Below are positions 34,690-43,484 of a stretch of DNA of 64,000 nucleotides, piece after piece. A program made the position numbers and the translations under genes. The stretch spans positions 1-64,000 of the forward strand of contig NZ_JAQGCZ010000009.1 in the NCBI RefSeq assembly GCF_027706845.1, given 5' to 3'. The notes below the pieces were generated by a model. That model was not told the DNA's origin, did no database searches, and worked only from the letters and a program-made list of their open reading frames with translations. How positions within the stretch are numbered: the first letter of the stretch is position 1; each line of letters opens with the position of its first letter. The DNA comes from Mycolicibacterium sp. BiH015. Its GTDB lineage: Bacteria; Actinomycetota; Actinomycetes; Mycobacteriales; Mycobacteriaceae.

Positions 34690-35523
34690 CTGAACTTCCC
34701 GGGTGCGCTTCAGCGCGATGCCCGCGGTGCGCATCGACAGCGCCGGTGACAGTCGCTCGAGGTACCAGAGGGCCTTCCACCACCGTGGGATGACGATGAT
34801 GGCCTCGTTACGCAGGACCCCGCGCAGGGCTTTCTCCGCGAAGACGCCGGCATCCATCGGGCGTAGCGCCTCCCCCAGCTTGAGCTGATTCTCGCGGCTG
34901 ACGCTCTTGTTCCTGCCGTACTCGCCTCCGGTGAGGATGGGCGTGCGGACGACCCCGGGACACAGCACGGAGACTCGGACGCCGTGGGTGGCGGCCTCCA
35001 CCCGCATCGCCTTCGACAGCGCAACGACGGCATGCTTGGTCGCGGTGTAACCCGCCTGCGCCGTGGTGGTGATCAGGCCGGCCATCGAGGCGGTGTTGAC
35101 GATGTGTCCGCTTCCCTGCCGGATCATCACGGGGTAGGCCGACTGCACGCCGTGGATCACGCCCCGGAGGTTGACGTCGATGATGTCGGTCCAGTCGTCG
35201 AGGGTGAGGCTGTCGACCTCACCGCCGATCCCGATGCCTGCATTGTTGAACAGATAGTCAATTCGGCCCGCCGACCTCACGGTCTCGCCGATGGCCCGTT
35301 CGAATGCCTCGGGATCGCGGACGTCGAGCTCCACCGCGTGCGCCGCGGCGCCCTTGGCGCGTAATCGTTGTGCCAGCTCGTCGGCAACGTGAATCTGGCG
35401 GTCGGCAATCCACACCTGCGCCCCTGCGGCGGTCAGCTTGTCCGACAGAGCCGCACCGATCCCCGAGGCTCCGCCGGTGATGAAGGCGACCTTGCCAGTG
35501 AGTCCAGCTGCGTTGGATGCCAT
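34669..35523 (-). CDS. Short-chain dehydrogenase/reductase
   Basis: 284-residue NAD(P)-dependent oxidoreductase. Cofactor motif TGGASGIG (residues about 16-23), NNAGIG, catalytic Ser in NTASMAG, Tyr-xxx-Lys in YTATK, and PGVVRTPI. Asp after the second strand (WIADRQ) suggests NAD preference. A longer C-terminal tail (VIPRWWKALWYLERLSPALS) is typical of mycobacterial SDRs acting on hydrophobic alcohols. It converges on alkB with a 21-bp overlap; it could oxidise an alkane-derived alcohol, but substrate is not shown by sequence. Confidence 0.9.
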   Translation of the reverse strand: MASNAAGLTGKVAFITGGASGIGAALSDKLTAAGAQVWIADRQIHVADELAQRLRAKGAAAHAVELDVRDPEAFERAIGETVRSAGRIDYLFNNAGIGIGGEVDSLTLDDWTDIIDVNLRGVIHGVQSAYPVMIRQGSGHIVNTASMAGLITTTAQAGYTATKHAVVALSKAMRVEAATHGVRVSVLCPGVVRTPILTGGEYGRNKSVSRENQLKLGEALRPMDAGVFAEKALRGVLRNEAIIVIPRWWKALWYLERLSPALSMRTAGIALKRTREVQSAVPLQ

Positions 35524-36126
35524 TCGGGAAGGATATCGGCCGGTCGTCAGACCCGTGCTGGGGCATACATCGCAGCGGTACTAAGGGGTTTGCCCTCGAC
35601 GCCCGTCAAACTTACCCATGAGTCAGTTGTATGGTGCCCCCGCACCGATCACGCTTCGGCCGCCGAGCGGTGTCGTTCACCCGATGTTTGCTCACCTGAT
35701 GCCGACGTTCATGGGGTGTGCTGTGAGGGGTGGTACAGACCAAGAAAAATTTTTTGCGCACTGGCTACTGGCAACGCTATGAGACGCACCAAGGCCAATA
35801 GATGGAGTGTGGAGTTACAAATGTGTAATTCTGCGTTCTCGTCATCATCAGCGACGACATGAGCGCACATTTATAGGGTTTTGAAATGGATAAACCGTAA
35901 AGCCATAGGTCCATTGGTTAGCTTGGGAGTCTGTCATTATCACAATTCTCTACCCTCGTAGAGAATACATAAACAAGCAATAACAGCAATATAACTACCT
36001 TTTGCTAACTTTGCATTGATTGGAAATACGTCTATTTTGCTGCGCAAAGTTTGACACTGGCGCAATATGCTTCTGTCACGCCAAGTTGGCGAGTCGCTTC
36101 ACTGCTACTAATCGGGGAGATTTGAG
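35524..36126. other. 603-bp gene-free region with a strongly A/T-rich half
   Basis: No credible gene. From about 35735 to 36080 the DNA is far richer in A+T than the rest of the window (for example AAAAATTTTTT near 35743-35755 and long mixed A/T runs around 35930-36030). It precedes the first PE-PPE gene, so it holds that promoter, and is the sort of sequence bound by the xenogeneic silencer Lsr2. It marks a compositional break at the start of the accessory region. Confidence 0.6.
35945..35966. repeat. 9-bp perfect inverted repeat in the A/T-rich region
   Basis: ATTCTCTAC and GTAGAGAAT separated by CCTC. A strong hairpin without a following T-run; either an operator or a transcript-end structure. 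Confidence 0.6.
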
Positions 36127-37356
36127 ATGCGCAGAAGCATTCGAAAAGCGGGGGTCGCGTGTGGCGCGGCCTTTGCTTCAGCGGCGTTGGCCATGACGAC
36201 GTCGACGGGAGCCTCGGCCGTGACAACGGCCGTCGCGGTCGGCGGTTTGGGAACGCCTGACATGCACGAGGTCGTCATCGCTCCGCTGCTCGGCGGAAAG
36301 CTGGCCGACGAGAACGACATCCTTGACGGCGTCGAGTGGCCCGCCGAGGCCAAGCGTCCCGGGACGGGCCTCACGCTGGGTCAGTCCATCACGCAAGGAA
36401 TCGCCAGCCTCAGTGACCACTTCGACGACGCGCTGGATCGCCTCGAGGCCGGCGAGCAGTTCACCGTCGTCGGGTTCTCTGCCGGTTCGCTCGTCGTCAA
36501 CGACTTCATGCGCGAACTGGCCGCAGATCCCAACGCGCCGACGAAGAGCCAGGTCAAGTTCATCCTGGTGGCCGACTCCAGCCGTCAGAAGCTGCTGGAC
36601 GGTTCCACCAAGTACAACCCGCAGTACGACTACACGTACCGTCCGGCACCCGAGACCGTCTACGACATCGACGTCGTCACCGGCGAGTACGACGGAGCGG
36701 CCGACATGCCGGATCGGTGGTGGAATTTTCTCGCCGTCGCGAACGCCATCGCAGGCGGCATCTTCGTCCACGTGCCGATGATGTTCGCCGATTACGAGGA
36801 CCCAACCGTCGCGAGAATTCTGTCCACCGAGACCAATACCCTGGGTGGAACCACGACGACCTACCTGGTCAAGGCCAAGACGCTGCCGCTGGTCCAGCTG
36901 CTGCCGTTCCTGAAGCCTCGGGAAGCCGAACTGAAGGCGAAGATCGACGCGGGCTACAGCCGCAATGACGCGGTGGCCCCGGCCACCTTCGCCGCTCGTT
37001 CGGCCGCCGTTCCCGAGGCCGCCGACGAGGTCTCGGCGGCGGTCGAGGACGACGCAGATGTCGACAGCACCAAGGATGCGGCCGAATCCGACAGCGAGGC
37101 CGGCGAAGCCGACGATTCGCACAGCCGGACGACCAAGGCGAGCAAGAACGAGGAAGACGCCGACGAGGACGCCGAGGCGGCCACGTCGGACGAGGATGAA
37201 GCGCAGGCCGCAGAGGACGCCGACAAGGCGGACTCGGACGCGGCCGCGGACGACGAGGACGAGGACGACAAGGATTCCGGCACCACGGATTCCGACTCGT
37301 CAGGGGGCTCGTCGTCTGATGGAACTGGGTCGTCTGACTCCGGCTCCTCGGAGTAG
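36127..37356 (+). CDS. Secreted PE-PPE-domain serine hydrolase with acidic tail (paralogue 1)
   Basis: 409 residues. N-terminal signal peptide (MRRSIRKAGVACGAAFASAA ... GASA). The PE-PPE alpha/beta-hydrolase domain follows, without any PE or PPE domain: nucleophile Ser118 in VVGFSAGSLV, then FILVADSSRQ and YDIDVVTGEYDGAADMPD, with FVHV as likely His region. From about residue 290 the chain is a low-complexity Asp/Glu/Ala/Ser tail ending in SSDSGSSE. Related PE-PPE enzymes act as esterases or as transacylases in trehalose lipid assembly. Followed by a terminator and a Baeyer-Villiger gene; the same pairing recurs on the other strand at 43-47 kb. Confidence 0.82.
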   Translation: MRRSIRKAGVACGAAFASAALAMTTSTGASAVTTAVAVGGLGTPDMHEVVIAPLLGGKLADENDILDGVEWPAEAKRPGTGLTLGQSITQGIASLSDHFDDALDRLEAGEQFTVVGFSAGSLVVNDFMRELAADPNAPTKSQVKFILVADSSRQKLLDGSTKYNPQYDYTYRPAPETVYDIDVVTGEYDGAADMPDRWWNFLAVANAIAGGIFVHVPMMFADYEDPTVARILSTETNTLGGTTTTYLVKAKTLPLVQLLPFLKPREAELKAKIDAGYSRNDAVAPATFAARSAAVPEAADEVSAAVEDDADVDSTKDAAESDSEAGEADDSHSRTTKASKNEEDADEDAEAATSDEDEAQAAEDADKADSDAAADDEDEDDKDSGTTDSDSSGGSSSDGTGSSDSGSSE

Positions 37357-37396
37357 CCTCCCCGAACTCGAGGCTGCCGACGTAGGACGCCCGCCC

Positions 37397-37423
37397 GAAG
37401 CCCCGGCATCCGGCCGGGGCTTC
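37397..37423 (+). terminator. Hairpin terminator after PE-PPE gene 1
   Basis: 11-bp stem GAAGCCCCGGC / GCCGGGGCTTC with a 5-nt loop, 40 bp after the stop. It is GC-rich and lacks a T-run, as is common in mycobacteria. Confidence 0.65.
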
Positions 37424-37524
37424 GTGGTGTGCAGCGTGAAAGCCTGCGATTCGGCAAGCCCGGTAGACGCTTCGAGCGCTCCGTAACCTGATGATCTATT
37501 TGCTGTGGGGTACCGTTGTCGACC

Positions 37525-39006
37525 ATGGATGAACCGCAGTACGACGTCATCGTCGTCGGTGCTGGCTTCGGCGGTATGGGGGCTGCCATCCAGTTGAAGA
37601 AGATGGGCTACGAGAGCATCCTCATCGTCGACCGCGAGGGTGATCTGGGCGGGACGTGGCACGTCAACCACTATCCGGGTCTGGCGGTCGACATTCCGTC
37701 GCCCACCTATTCCTATTGGTTCGAGCCGAATCCGTACTGGTCCCGGTTGTACGCACCGGGATCCGAACTGAAGAAGTACGCCGAACACGTCGCTGACAAG
37801 TACGACGTCCGCAGGCACATGCGGTTCAACAGCCCGGTCGACGGCGCGGCCTGGGACGACGACGCAAAGCTCTGGCAGGTGGCGTTGTCCGGTGGAGAGA
37901 CCCTCACCGCGCGCTTTCTGATCACCGCGACCGGCTACCTGTCCCAGCCTCGCAAGCCCGACATCCCGGGCATCGAGGATTTCGCCGGACGCATCCTGCA
38001 CAGCATGGACTGGGACGACAGCTACTCCCCTGCCGGAGAACGGATCGGTCTGATCGGAACCGGCGCCACTGCGGTGCAGTTGATTCCGCAGTTGGCCAAG
38101 CAGGCTGCGGAGCTGACCGTCTACCAGCGCACGCCCATCCACGTCGTCCCGAAGGTCGACTTCCCGATCCCGCCATTTCTCCGGCAGCTGTTTGCCCGGC
38201 TACCACTGCTTCAGCGGGCGTTCCGGTGGACGAGCGACGTGAACCTCGAAGCGATGATGATCCTGTCGGTGCTGAACTTCAAATACTTCCGACAGCTCAA
38301 CACCATCGCCAACCTGACCTCCAGTGCGCTGCGGTTCGTCTCCATCCGCGACAAGGCGCTGCGAGCCAAGCTCACACCGGAATACGAGTTCGGCTGCAAG
38401 CGCCCGACGTACTCGAACTCCTACTACCGGATGTTCACCAAGCCGAATGTGCACCTGCAGGCGGCGGGGATCGAGCGCGTCGACGAAGACGGGATCGTCG
38501 CGTGCGACGGGACGAAGACCACGATCGACACCCTGGTCCTGTGCACCGGATTCGACCTCTGGGAGGCGAACATCCCCGCGATCGAGATCATCGGCCGCGA
38601 CGCACGAAACCTCGGTAAATGGTGGCGCGACAACGGCTTCCAGGCCTATCAAGGCGTCTCGATCCCGGCTTTCCCGAACTTCCTGAGCCTCGCCGGCCCC
38701 TACGCGTCGAGCGGGCTGTCGTTCTTCAACACGGTGGAGTACCAGATGCGCCATATGGACCGTCTGTTCGGCGAGGTGCAACGGCGCAACGCGACGACCT
38801 TCGAGGTGACGCCGCAAGCCAACGCCGCGTTCCGCGACCGGATGTCGAAACTTCTGGGCAAGACGGTGTTCGGGCTCGGAGACTGTTCGAAGTCGCGGTC
38901 CTACTACTTCAGTCCGAGCGGTGAGACGCTGGTGCGGCCGGCATCGACCAACCAAACCAACCGGGAGAACGACAACTTCCCGCTCACCGACTATTCGTTC
39001 GACTGA
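37525..39006 (+). CDS. Baeyer-Villiger flavin monooxygenase (paralogue 1)
   Basis: 493 residues. FAD/NADPH-dependent enzyme converting ketones to esters. FAD motif VVGAGFGGMG (near 9-18), DLGGTWHVNHYPG, the Baeyer-Villiger fingerprint FAGRILHSMDW at 153-163 (FxGxxxHxxxW fully met), the NADP motif IGTGATAVQ and a conserved LCTGFD near 340. ATG at 37525; TTG at 37516 is possible. Very similar to the gene at 43485-44969 (both have YSYWFEPNPYWSRLYAPG). Between a PE-PPE gene and a cutinase-like gene, so its ester products might be hydrolysed by neighbours. Confidence 0.93.
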   Translation: MDEPQYDVIVVGAGFGGMGAAIQLKKMGYESILIVDREGDLGGTWHVNHYPGLAVDIPSPTYSYWFEPNPYWSRLYAPGSELKKYAEHVADKYDVRRHMRFNSPVDGAAWDDDAKLWQVALSGGETLTARFLITATGYLSQPRKPDIPGIEDFAGRILHSMDWDDSYSPAGERIGLIGTGATAVQLIPQLAKQAAELTVYQRTPIHVVPKVDFPIPPFLRQLFARLPLLQRAFRWTSDVNLEAMMILSVLNFKYFRQLNTIANLTSSALRFVSIRDKALRAKLTPEYEFGCKRPTYSNSYYRMFTKPNVHLQAAGIERVDEDGIVACDGTKTTIDTLVLCTGFDLWEANIPAIEIIGRDARNLGKWWRDNGFQAYQGVSIPAFPNFLSLAGPYASSGLSFFNTVEYQMRHMDRLFGEVQRRNATTFEVTPQANAAFRDRMSKLLGKTVFGLGDCSKSRSYYFSPSGETLVRPASTNQTNRENDNFPLTDYSFD

Positions 39007-39066
39007 AAAGGCCAGTTCACAGGCGCTTTTCGAGGAGCACTCCCAGCGATGTGACAGCATGTACTC

Positions 39067-39732
39067 ATGCTGGTGCGGCGGATGTTGAGTGCTCTCGGCG
39101 CGACGGCGATGGCGTTGGCCGCGACCATCCCCATGGCAGTCGGAATTCCGTCGGCGAGCGCCCAACCGTGTCCCGACGTCGAGGTGATCTTCGCGCGGGG
39201 AACCGGTGCTCCGCCCGGTCTCGGTTGGCTCGGTACGGCTTTCGTCGACTCGCTGCGAGCCAAGATGGGCGACAGGTCGGTCGCTGCCTACGGCGTCAAC
39301 TACCCCGCCAGCTTCGACTTCGACGTGTCGGCTCCGATGGGCGCCGCAGATGCAGCCGGCCGCGTGCAGTGGATGGCCGACAACTGCCCCGACACCAAAC
39401 TCGTGCTCGGCGGCAATTCGCAGGGCGCAGGTGTCATCGATCTGATCACTGTCGACCCGAAACCCCTTGGCCGGTTCACGCCCACCCCCTTGCCGCCGAA
39501 CCTGGCCGACCATGTCGCCGCCGTAGCCGTGTTCGGAAACCCGTTGCGTGACATTCCCGGTGGCGGGGCGCTACCACAGCTGAGCGGTACCTACGGGCCG
39601 AGGACCATCGATCTGTGCGGCCTCGATGATCCGTTCTGCTCGTCGGGGCTCAACTTCCCGGCGCACTTCTCCTACATCAAGAACGGGATGGTCGAGGAAG
39701 CGGCGAACTTCGTCGCGGGCCGACTCCGGTGA
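39067..39732 (+). CDS. Cutinase-like secreted serine esterase
   Basis: 221 residues with a Sec signal ending ...GIPSASA-QPC. Cutinase family landmarks: CPDVEVIFARGTGAPPGLG, nucleophile in LGGNSQGAGV, VFGNPLRD, the Asp in DLCGLDDPFC with its disulphide cysteines, and HFSYIKNGMVEEAANFV with the catalytic His. Mycobacterial cutinase-like (Culp) proteins hydrolyse fatty acyl esters outside the cell. 60 bp downstream of the Baeyer-Villiger gene on the same strand, which suggests joint expression. Confidence 0.92.
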   Translation: MLVRRMLSALGATAMALAATIPMAVGIPSASAQPCPDVEVIFARGTGAPPGLGWLGTAFVDSLRAKMGDRSVAAYGVNYPASFDFDVSAPMGAADAAGRVQWMADNCPDTKLVLGGNSQGAGVIDLITVDPKPLGRFTPTPLPPNLADHVAAVAVFGNPLRDIPGGGALPQLSGTYGPRTIDLCGLDDPFCSSGLNFPAHFSYIKNGMVEEAANFVAGRLR

Positions 39733-39947
39733 CCCACCAAAAGCCGACTCCCTAGCAAACCTATGCATCCAACTCGCACGTGTGCGGCCAGATTGCCCGG
39801 GATGCTTTTATGAGCAGGAATCGGGATATTACGGTTCCAAATCGCCGCGGATATTTCTGCCTGACACGTCGCTAACTCACGGTACGCTGACGTGACCAGC
39901 AAACCGCGCTGGCATGGGAGCTGCGGGACACCGAGGCAAGGGGAGAC

Positions 39948-41156
39948 ATGGCGAACGCGACGCGTAAGAGCCGGCGGAACGCGATGGCGGTGGCCGCGGC
40001 AGCCATCGTCCCGCTCATGGCGTTCCCTCTGGCGGGGCCGACGAGTTCGATTGCGGCAGCAGAGTTCGCCTACTTCCCCTCCGAACCCACGCGAGTGTTG
40101 ACGCTCAGCCTGCTGCCGGGCGGCAACGACGACGACCTCAGCGGTGTCATGTGCGAGTCACCGCGGACGTGCACGGACGTGCTGTATTCGCGCGCCAACT
40201 CGGCGGCGGCGGTGGCCACGCTGAACCAGGCATTGCGTGACGGAACGACCGGCAAACAGATCGTGTTTGCCTACAGCCAGGGGGCGCGGGTGGCGGGCAG
40301 GTGGCTGACCGAGAACGCCGGGGCAGAGGGCGCCCCGACAGCCCAGGATCTGAGCTTTGTGCTGATGGGCAATCCCAGCCGCAAATACGGTGGCTCGGAT
40401 CGAGATTGGGAGACCACCTTCCCGGAGACCGAGTATCGCGTGATCGACGTGTCCCAGCAGTACGACATGGCGTCCGACTTCCCCGACAACCCCTTCAATC
40501 TGCTCGCTTTGCTGAATGCGAACGCCGGGTTCTTCTTCACCCATCAGGACTACGAAACTGTAGACATCTACGACGAGGCAAACTACGTCTGGGTCGAGGG
40601 GAACACCACCTATGTCTTCGTGCCCACCGAGAATCTGCCGCTGCTCAAACCGCTGCGCTGGGTCGGTCTGGGCTTCCTTGCCGATGCGCTCAACGCTCCG
40701 CTGAAGGAGATCGTGGAGCGCGCCTATGACCGCTCCTACCTGCCCGCGCAACCCGGCCTGCCGGCCGACCTGACCCCGGAACCCGAACTACTGCAGGGGG
40801 TTTCGAATGACGCGGCGCTTCCGGTGACAACCCGCTCGACGGCGCTGCCCTCGGACCCCGTGACCGACGGCGACGAGATCCTGCCCGACGAATCCGACGA
40901 CGTCCTCGCCGAAGAGGCCGACGAGGAGCCGGCCCACTCTCCCGACGATGAGGACTCCGCCGGCAACGACACCGAGGCGGTCGAGAACGACGACGCCGAC
41001 CGGACCGATGCGGGAACCTCCGACGGCGAGGGAGAGGCGTCGGACTACACCGGGCGGCATCGCCGCACGCAGAAGGGCGACGTCGATGCGCCGTCGGCCC
41101 GGGAATCGTCGGACCACGGCTCCGACGGCGGAGCGGCATCAGGGGACAGCGAATAG
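39948..41156 (+). CDS. Secreted PE-PPE-domain serine hydrolase with acidic tail (paralogue 2)
   Basis: 402 residues. Signal peptide (MANATRKSRRNAMAVAAAAI ... SSIAAA), then the PE-PPE hydrolase domain: nucleophile Ser110 in VFAYSQGARVAGRW, FVLMGNPSRKYGG, VIDVSQQYDMASDFPDNPFN and FTHQDYETV. From about 280 an Asp/Glu-rich tail ends SGGAASGDSE-like. Closest in the window to the catalytic part of the protein at 45048-47321 (both have NPxRKYGGS and PDxPFNxLAxLNA). ATG at 39948 follows AAGGGGAGAC. Likely envelope esterase or transacylase. Confidence 0.85.
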   Translation: MANATRKSRRNAMAVAAAAIVPLMAFPLAGPTSSIAAAEFAYFPSEPTRVLTLSLLPGGNDDDLSGVMCESPRTCTDVLYSRANSAAAVATLNQALRDGTTGKQIVFAYSQGARVAGRWLTENAGAEGAPTAQDLSFVLMGNPSRKYGGSDRDWETTFPETEYRVIDVSQQYDMASDFPDNPFNLLALLNANAGFFFTHQDYETVDIYDEANYVWVEGNTTYVFVPTENLPLLKPLRWVGLGFLADALNAPLKEIVERAYDRSYLPAQPGLPADLTPEPELLQGVSNDAALPVTTRSTALPSDPVTDGDEILPDESDDVLAEEADEEPAHSPDDEDSAGNDTEAVENDDADRTDAGTSDGEGEASDYTGRHRRTQKGDVDAPSARESSDHGSDGGAASGDSE

Positions 41157-41226
41157 CCGACCCGGGGCACTGACTTTTCCAAGGCTCTCTTTTTCCAGGG
41201 CTCGCTCGATGTGCTTGGGTGGCGGT

Positions 41227-42054
41227 ATGGACGTCAGCGGCCTAGCACCCATCGAACAGACCGCCCTTCTCACCGAATACTGCCGTGCTCTCGACTCGCG
41301 CGCGGAGAAGCCGATTCTCGGCGACACACATGCCGACGCCACCGTGCGACAAATCGACCACGACTTCGCCGGCCTCGGCGCACGTCCGAGTGTCGTGGCG
41401 TTGGTGGCGCTGCGGGCGAAGATGCTCGACGAACGCATCCGGGCTCATGTGGCGGCGAATTCGGCTGCGGTGATTGTCGATATCGGTGCCGGGCTCAACA
41501 GTGCGGTATGGCGGGTGGATCCGCCGCACACGGTCGACTGGTTCAGCGTCGACCTGCCCGCGGTGATCGCTGTACGCGAGTCGCTGCTGCCTGCGCATCC
41601 GTGTGCCCGGTCGGTGGCGGCCAGCGTGCTCGAACCCGACTGGGCCGCAGGCATTCCCACCGACAGACCGGCGATGGTCTTCGCAGACGGCCTGTTCGCG
41701 TTTCTCGACGAGGACGCGGTAATCGGGATCCTGCGGCGCATCACCGGACATTTCGCCTCGGGCACCATCGCTTTCAACGACTACGGCACCGTGAGCAAGG
41801 CCAATCAGATCCTCGGGAGGCTGGCGACCTCGAGCACGTCGAATTCGCCGCACCGGCAATGGAACTTCCCGGGGTTCAAGGACGCGCGAATGCCGGAATC
41901 ATGGAATCCGGATCTGCGGCTCGTCGAGGAGTCCAGCGCGATGCACCGCCCTGAGGCTGCGCTTTTTCCGACAGGCCTGCGAATCGCGAGCCGCTTCTCG
42001 CGCCGCATACCGTCGATAGCCAGGAAGGCGCGAATTCTGCAGTACCGGTTCTAG
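41227..42054 (+). CDS. LCMT-family SAM-dependent methyltransferase
   Basis: 275 residues of the leucine carboxyl methyltransferase-like family, greatly expanded in mycobacteria. Seen: the N-terminal LGDTHADATVRQIDHDF, SAM motif VIVDIGAGLNSAVWRVDPP, acidic VDWFSVDLPAVI and VFADGLFAFLDEDAV. Substrates of mycobacterial members are mostly unknown; lipid O-methylation is likely. ATG at 41227 is preceded by GGGTGGCGG; ATG at 41209 is also in frame. The stop shares a CTAG with the converging P450 gene. A second family member lies at 53627. Confidence 0.82.
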   Translation: MDVSGLAPIEQTALLTEYCRALDSRAEKPILGDTHADATVRQIDHDFAGLGARPSVVALVALRAKMLDERIRAHVAANSAAVIVDIGAGLNSAVWRVDPPHTVDWFSVDLPAVIAVRESLLPAHPCARSVAASVLEPDWAAGIPTDRPAMVFADGLFAFLDEDAVIGILRRITGHFASGTIAFNDYGTVSKANQILGRLATSSTSNSPHRQWNFPGFKDARMPESWNPDLRLVEESSAMHRPEAALFPTGLRIASRFSRRIPSIARKARILQYRF

Positions 42055-43418
42055 CCGCTGCTCTCTGCGACGGACACCGAATCAGCACTGCGCGCCTCCG
42101 GCTTGCGCCGCCGGCGCACCACTGCACGGCCACCCCGCCCCGGAGTCACCGTGACGCCACGACTGTGCGGCTTTTCGTCCGGTTCACTCGTTGGCTCCAA
42201 GCGGAATTCGCGAAGCATGGTGCGCAGCGTGACTTCCATCTCCATCGTGGCGAACGACGCGCCGATGCAGCGCATCATGCCGCCGCCGAACGGAATCCAC
42301 GCAAACGGATTCGGGGGGTTGCCGACGAACCGGTCGGGGTTGAACTTCTCGGCGTCGGGAAAACTCTGCTCGGCCGCCATCGCGAGCTGGGTGCTCGCCA
42401 TGATGGTGTCGCCCTCAGGAATCACCCACTCCCCCAGGCGAATTCGGGTTCTGGCTCGGCGTAGCGCGGCGGTCAACACGGGTCGGGTGCGCTGCGATTC
42501 GGCGATGGTGGCGGCCATCAGCTCAGAACCCCCCGCATCCACTTCGTCGGAGAGCCGCTGCAGCAGTTCCGGATGGCGGCGGATTCGCTCGATCGTCCAT
42601 GCGAGCTGTGTCGAGGTCGTCTCGTGCCCGGCGACGAGCATGGTGAGAAGCTCGTCGACGATGTAGGGGTCCGGGATCGGCTCGCCATTGTCGTAGCGGG
42701 CCTGCAGCAGCAACGAAAGTACGTCGCCGCGCTCGGCGAAGTTGGGGTCCGAACGGGCCTCGGCGATCAGTGAGGTGCAGATCTCGTCCATCCGGCGCCG
42801 GTAGCGGGCAAACTTCCCGCCCGGGCTCCACGGTCCTACGTCGCGGCGCACCACAGACGGCAACAGGGCGATCTTGGAACCGAATTCGACCGCGGCGGGA
42901 ATGACGATCCGAAGCTCATCGAGTTCGTCCCCCTTGGCCCCGAACACGGCGCGCAGAATCGTGTTCAACGTGATCCGCATCATCGGCTCAAGGGTCTCGA
43001 ACTCGACACCCTCAGGCCACGAAGCCATCTCGCGCACCACCTCTTGTTCGGTGATGTCCTCGTAGGCGCGCATGTTCTTGCCGTTGAAGGGCGGCAGCAG
43101 CAGCCTTCGACGTGCCAGCAGCTCGTCACCTTCGAGATTGAAGATCGAACCAGGTCCCAACACGTCGCCGCCGAGGTTGTTCTGCGGCCTTCCCACAAGT
43201 TCGCGGCTGGTGCTGAACAGATCCTTGACGAGCACCGGGTCGCTGATCACCACGGTCTCCCCGAACACGGGCAGCTGCAACGTGAACGTGGACCCGTACC
43301 GCTTGCCCAGCGCGGCGACGGAGCCGTAGCGGGCGGCGAGCACGGCGGCGCCCTGGATCAGTTTCGGTATCCGCGGGCCGGGCGGCAGCCGCACGGGATC
43401 GGTAGTGGCCGTTGCCAT
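42051..43418 (-). CDS. Cytochrome P450, CYP138-like
   Basis: 455 residues. Haem-thiolate motif FGGGMMRCIGASFA with Cys384, I-helix AGHETTSTQ, ExxR in ESQRTR, FNPDRF. The whole sequence reads like M. tuberculosis CYP138 (for example RRRLLLPPFNGKNM and TLNTILRAVFGAKGDELDEL). No ferredoxin or reductase lies nearby. Third gene of a minus-strand run PE-PPE3, Baeyer-Villiger, P450, 66 bp after the monooxygenase. It could introduce the oxygen that the flavin enzyme then needs as a ketone. Confidence 0.93.
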   Translation of the reverse strand: MATATTDPVRLPPGPRIPKLIQGAAVLAARYGSVAALGKRYGSTFTLQLPVFGETVVISDPVLVKDLFSTSRELVGRPQNNLGGDVLGPGSIFNLEGDELLARRRLLLPPFNGKNMRAYEDITEQEVVREMASWPEGVEFETLEPMMRITLNTILRAVFGAKGDELDELRIVIPAAVEFGSKIALLPSVVRRDVGPWSPGGKFARYRRRMDEICTSLIAEARSDPNFAERGDVLSLLLQARYDNGEPIPDPYIVDELLTMLVAGHETTSTQLAWTIERIRRHPELLQRLSDEVDAGGSELMAATIAESQRTRPVLTAALRRARTRIRLGEWVIPEGDTIMASTQLAMAAEQSFPDAEKFNPDRFVGNPPNPFAWIPFGGGMMRCIGASFATMEMEVTLRTMLREFRLEPTSEPDEKPHSRGVTVTPGRGGRAVVRRRRKPEARSADSVSVAESSG

Positions 43419-43484
43419 GTCGTCACCCCTTGGTGTCGGGTCGGGAAGTACTTTCAGCGGTGGCCCGCGGGCGGCAGTGGCCGG

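Noticed and set aside
35911..35930. GGTTAGCTTGG as a possible further iron box
   Set aside because: Only the first half resembles the IdeR consensus; the second half-site is missing.
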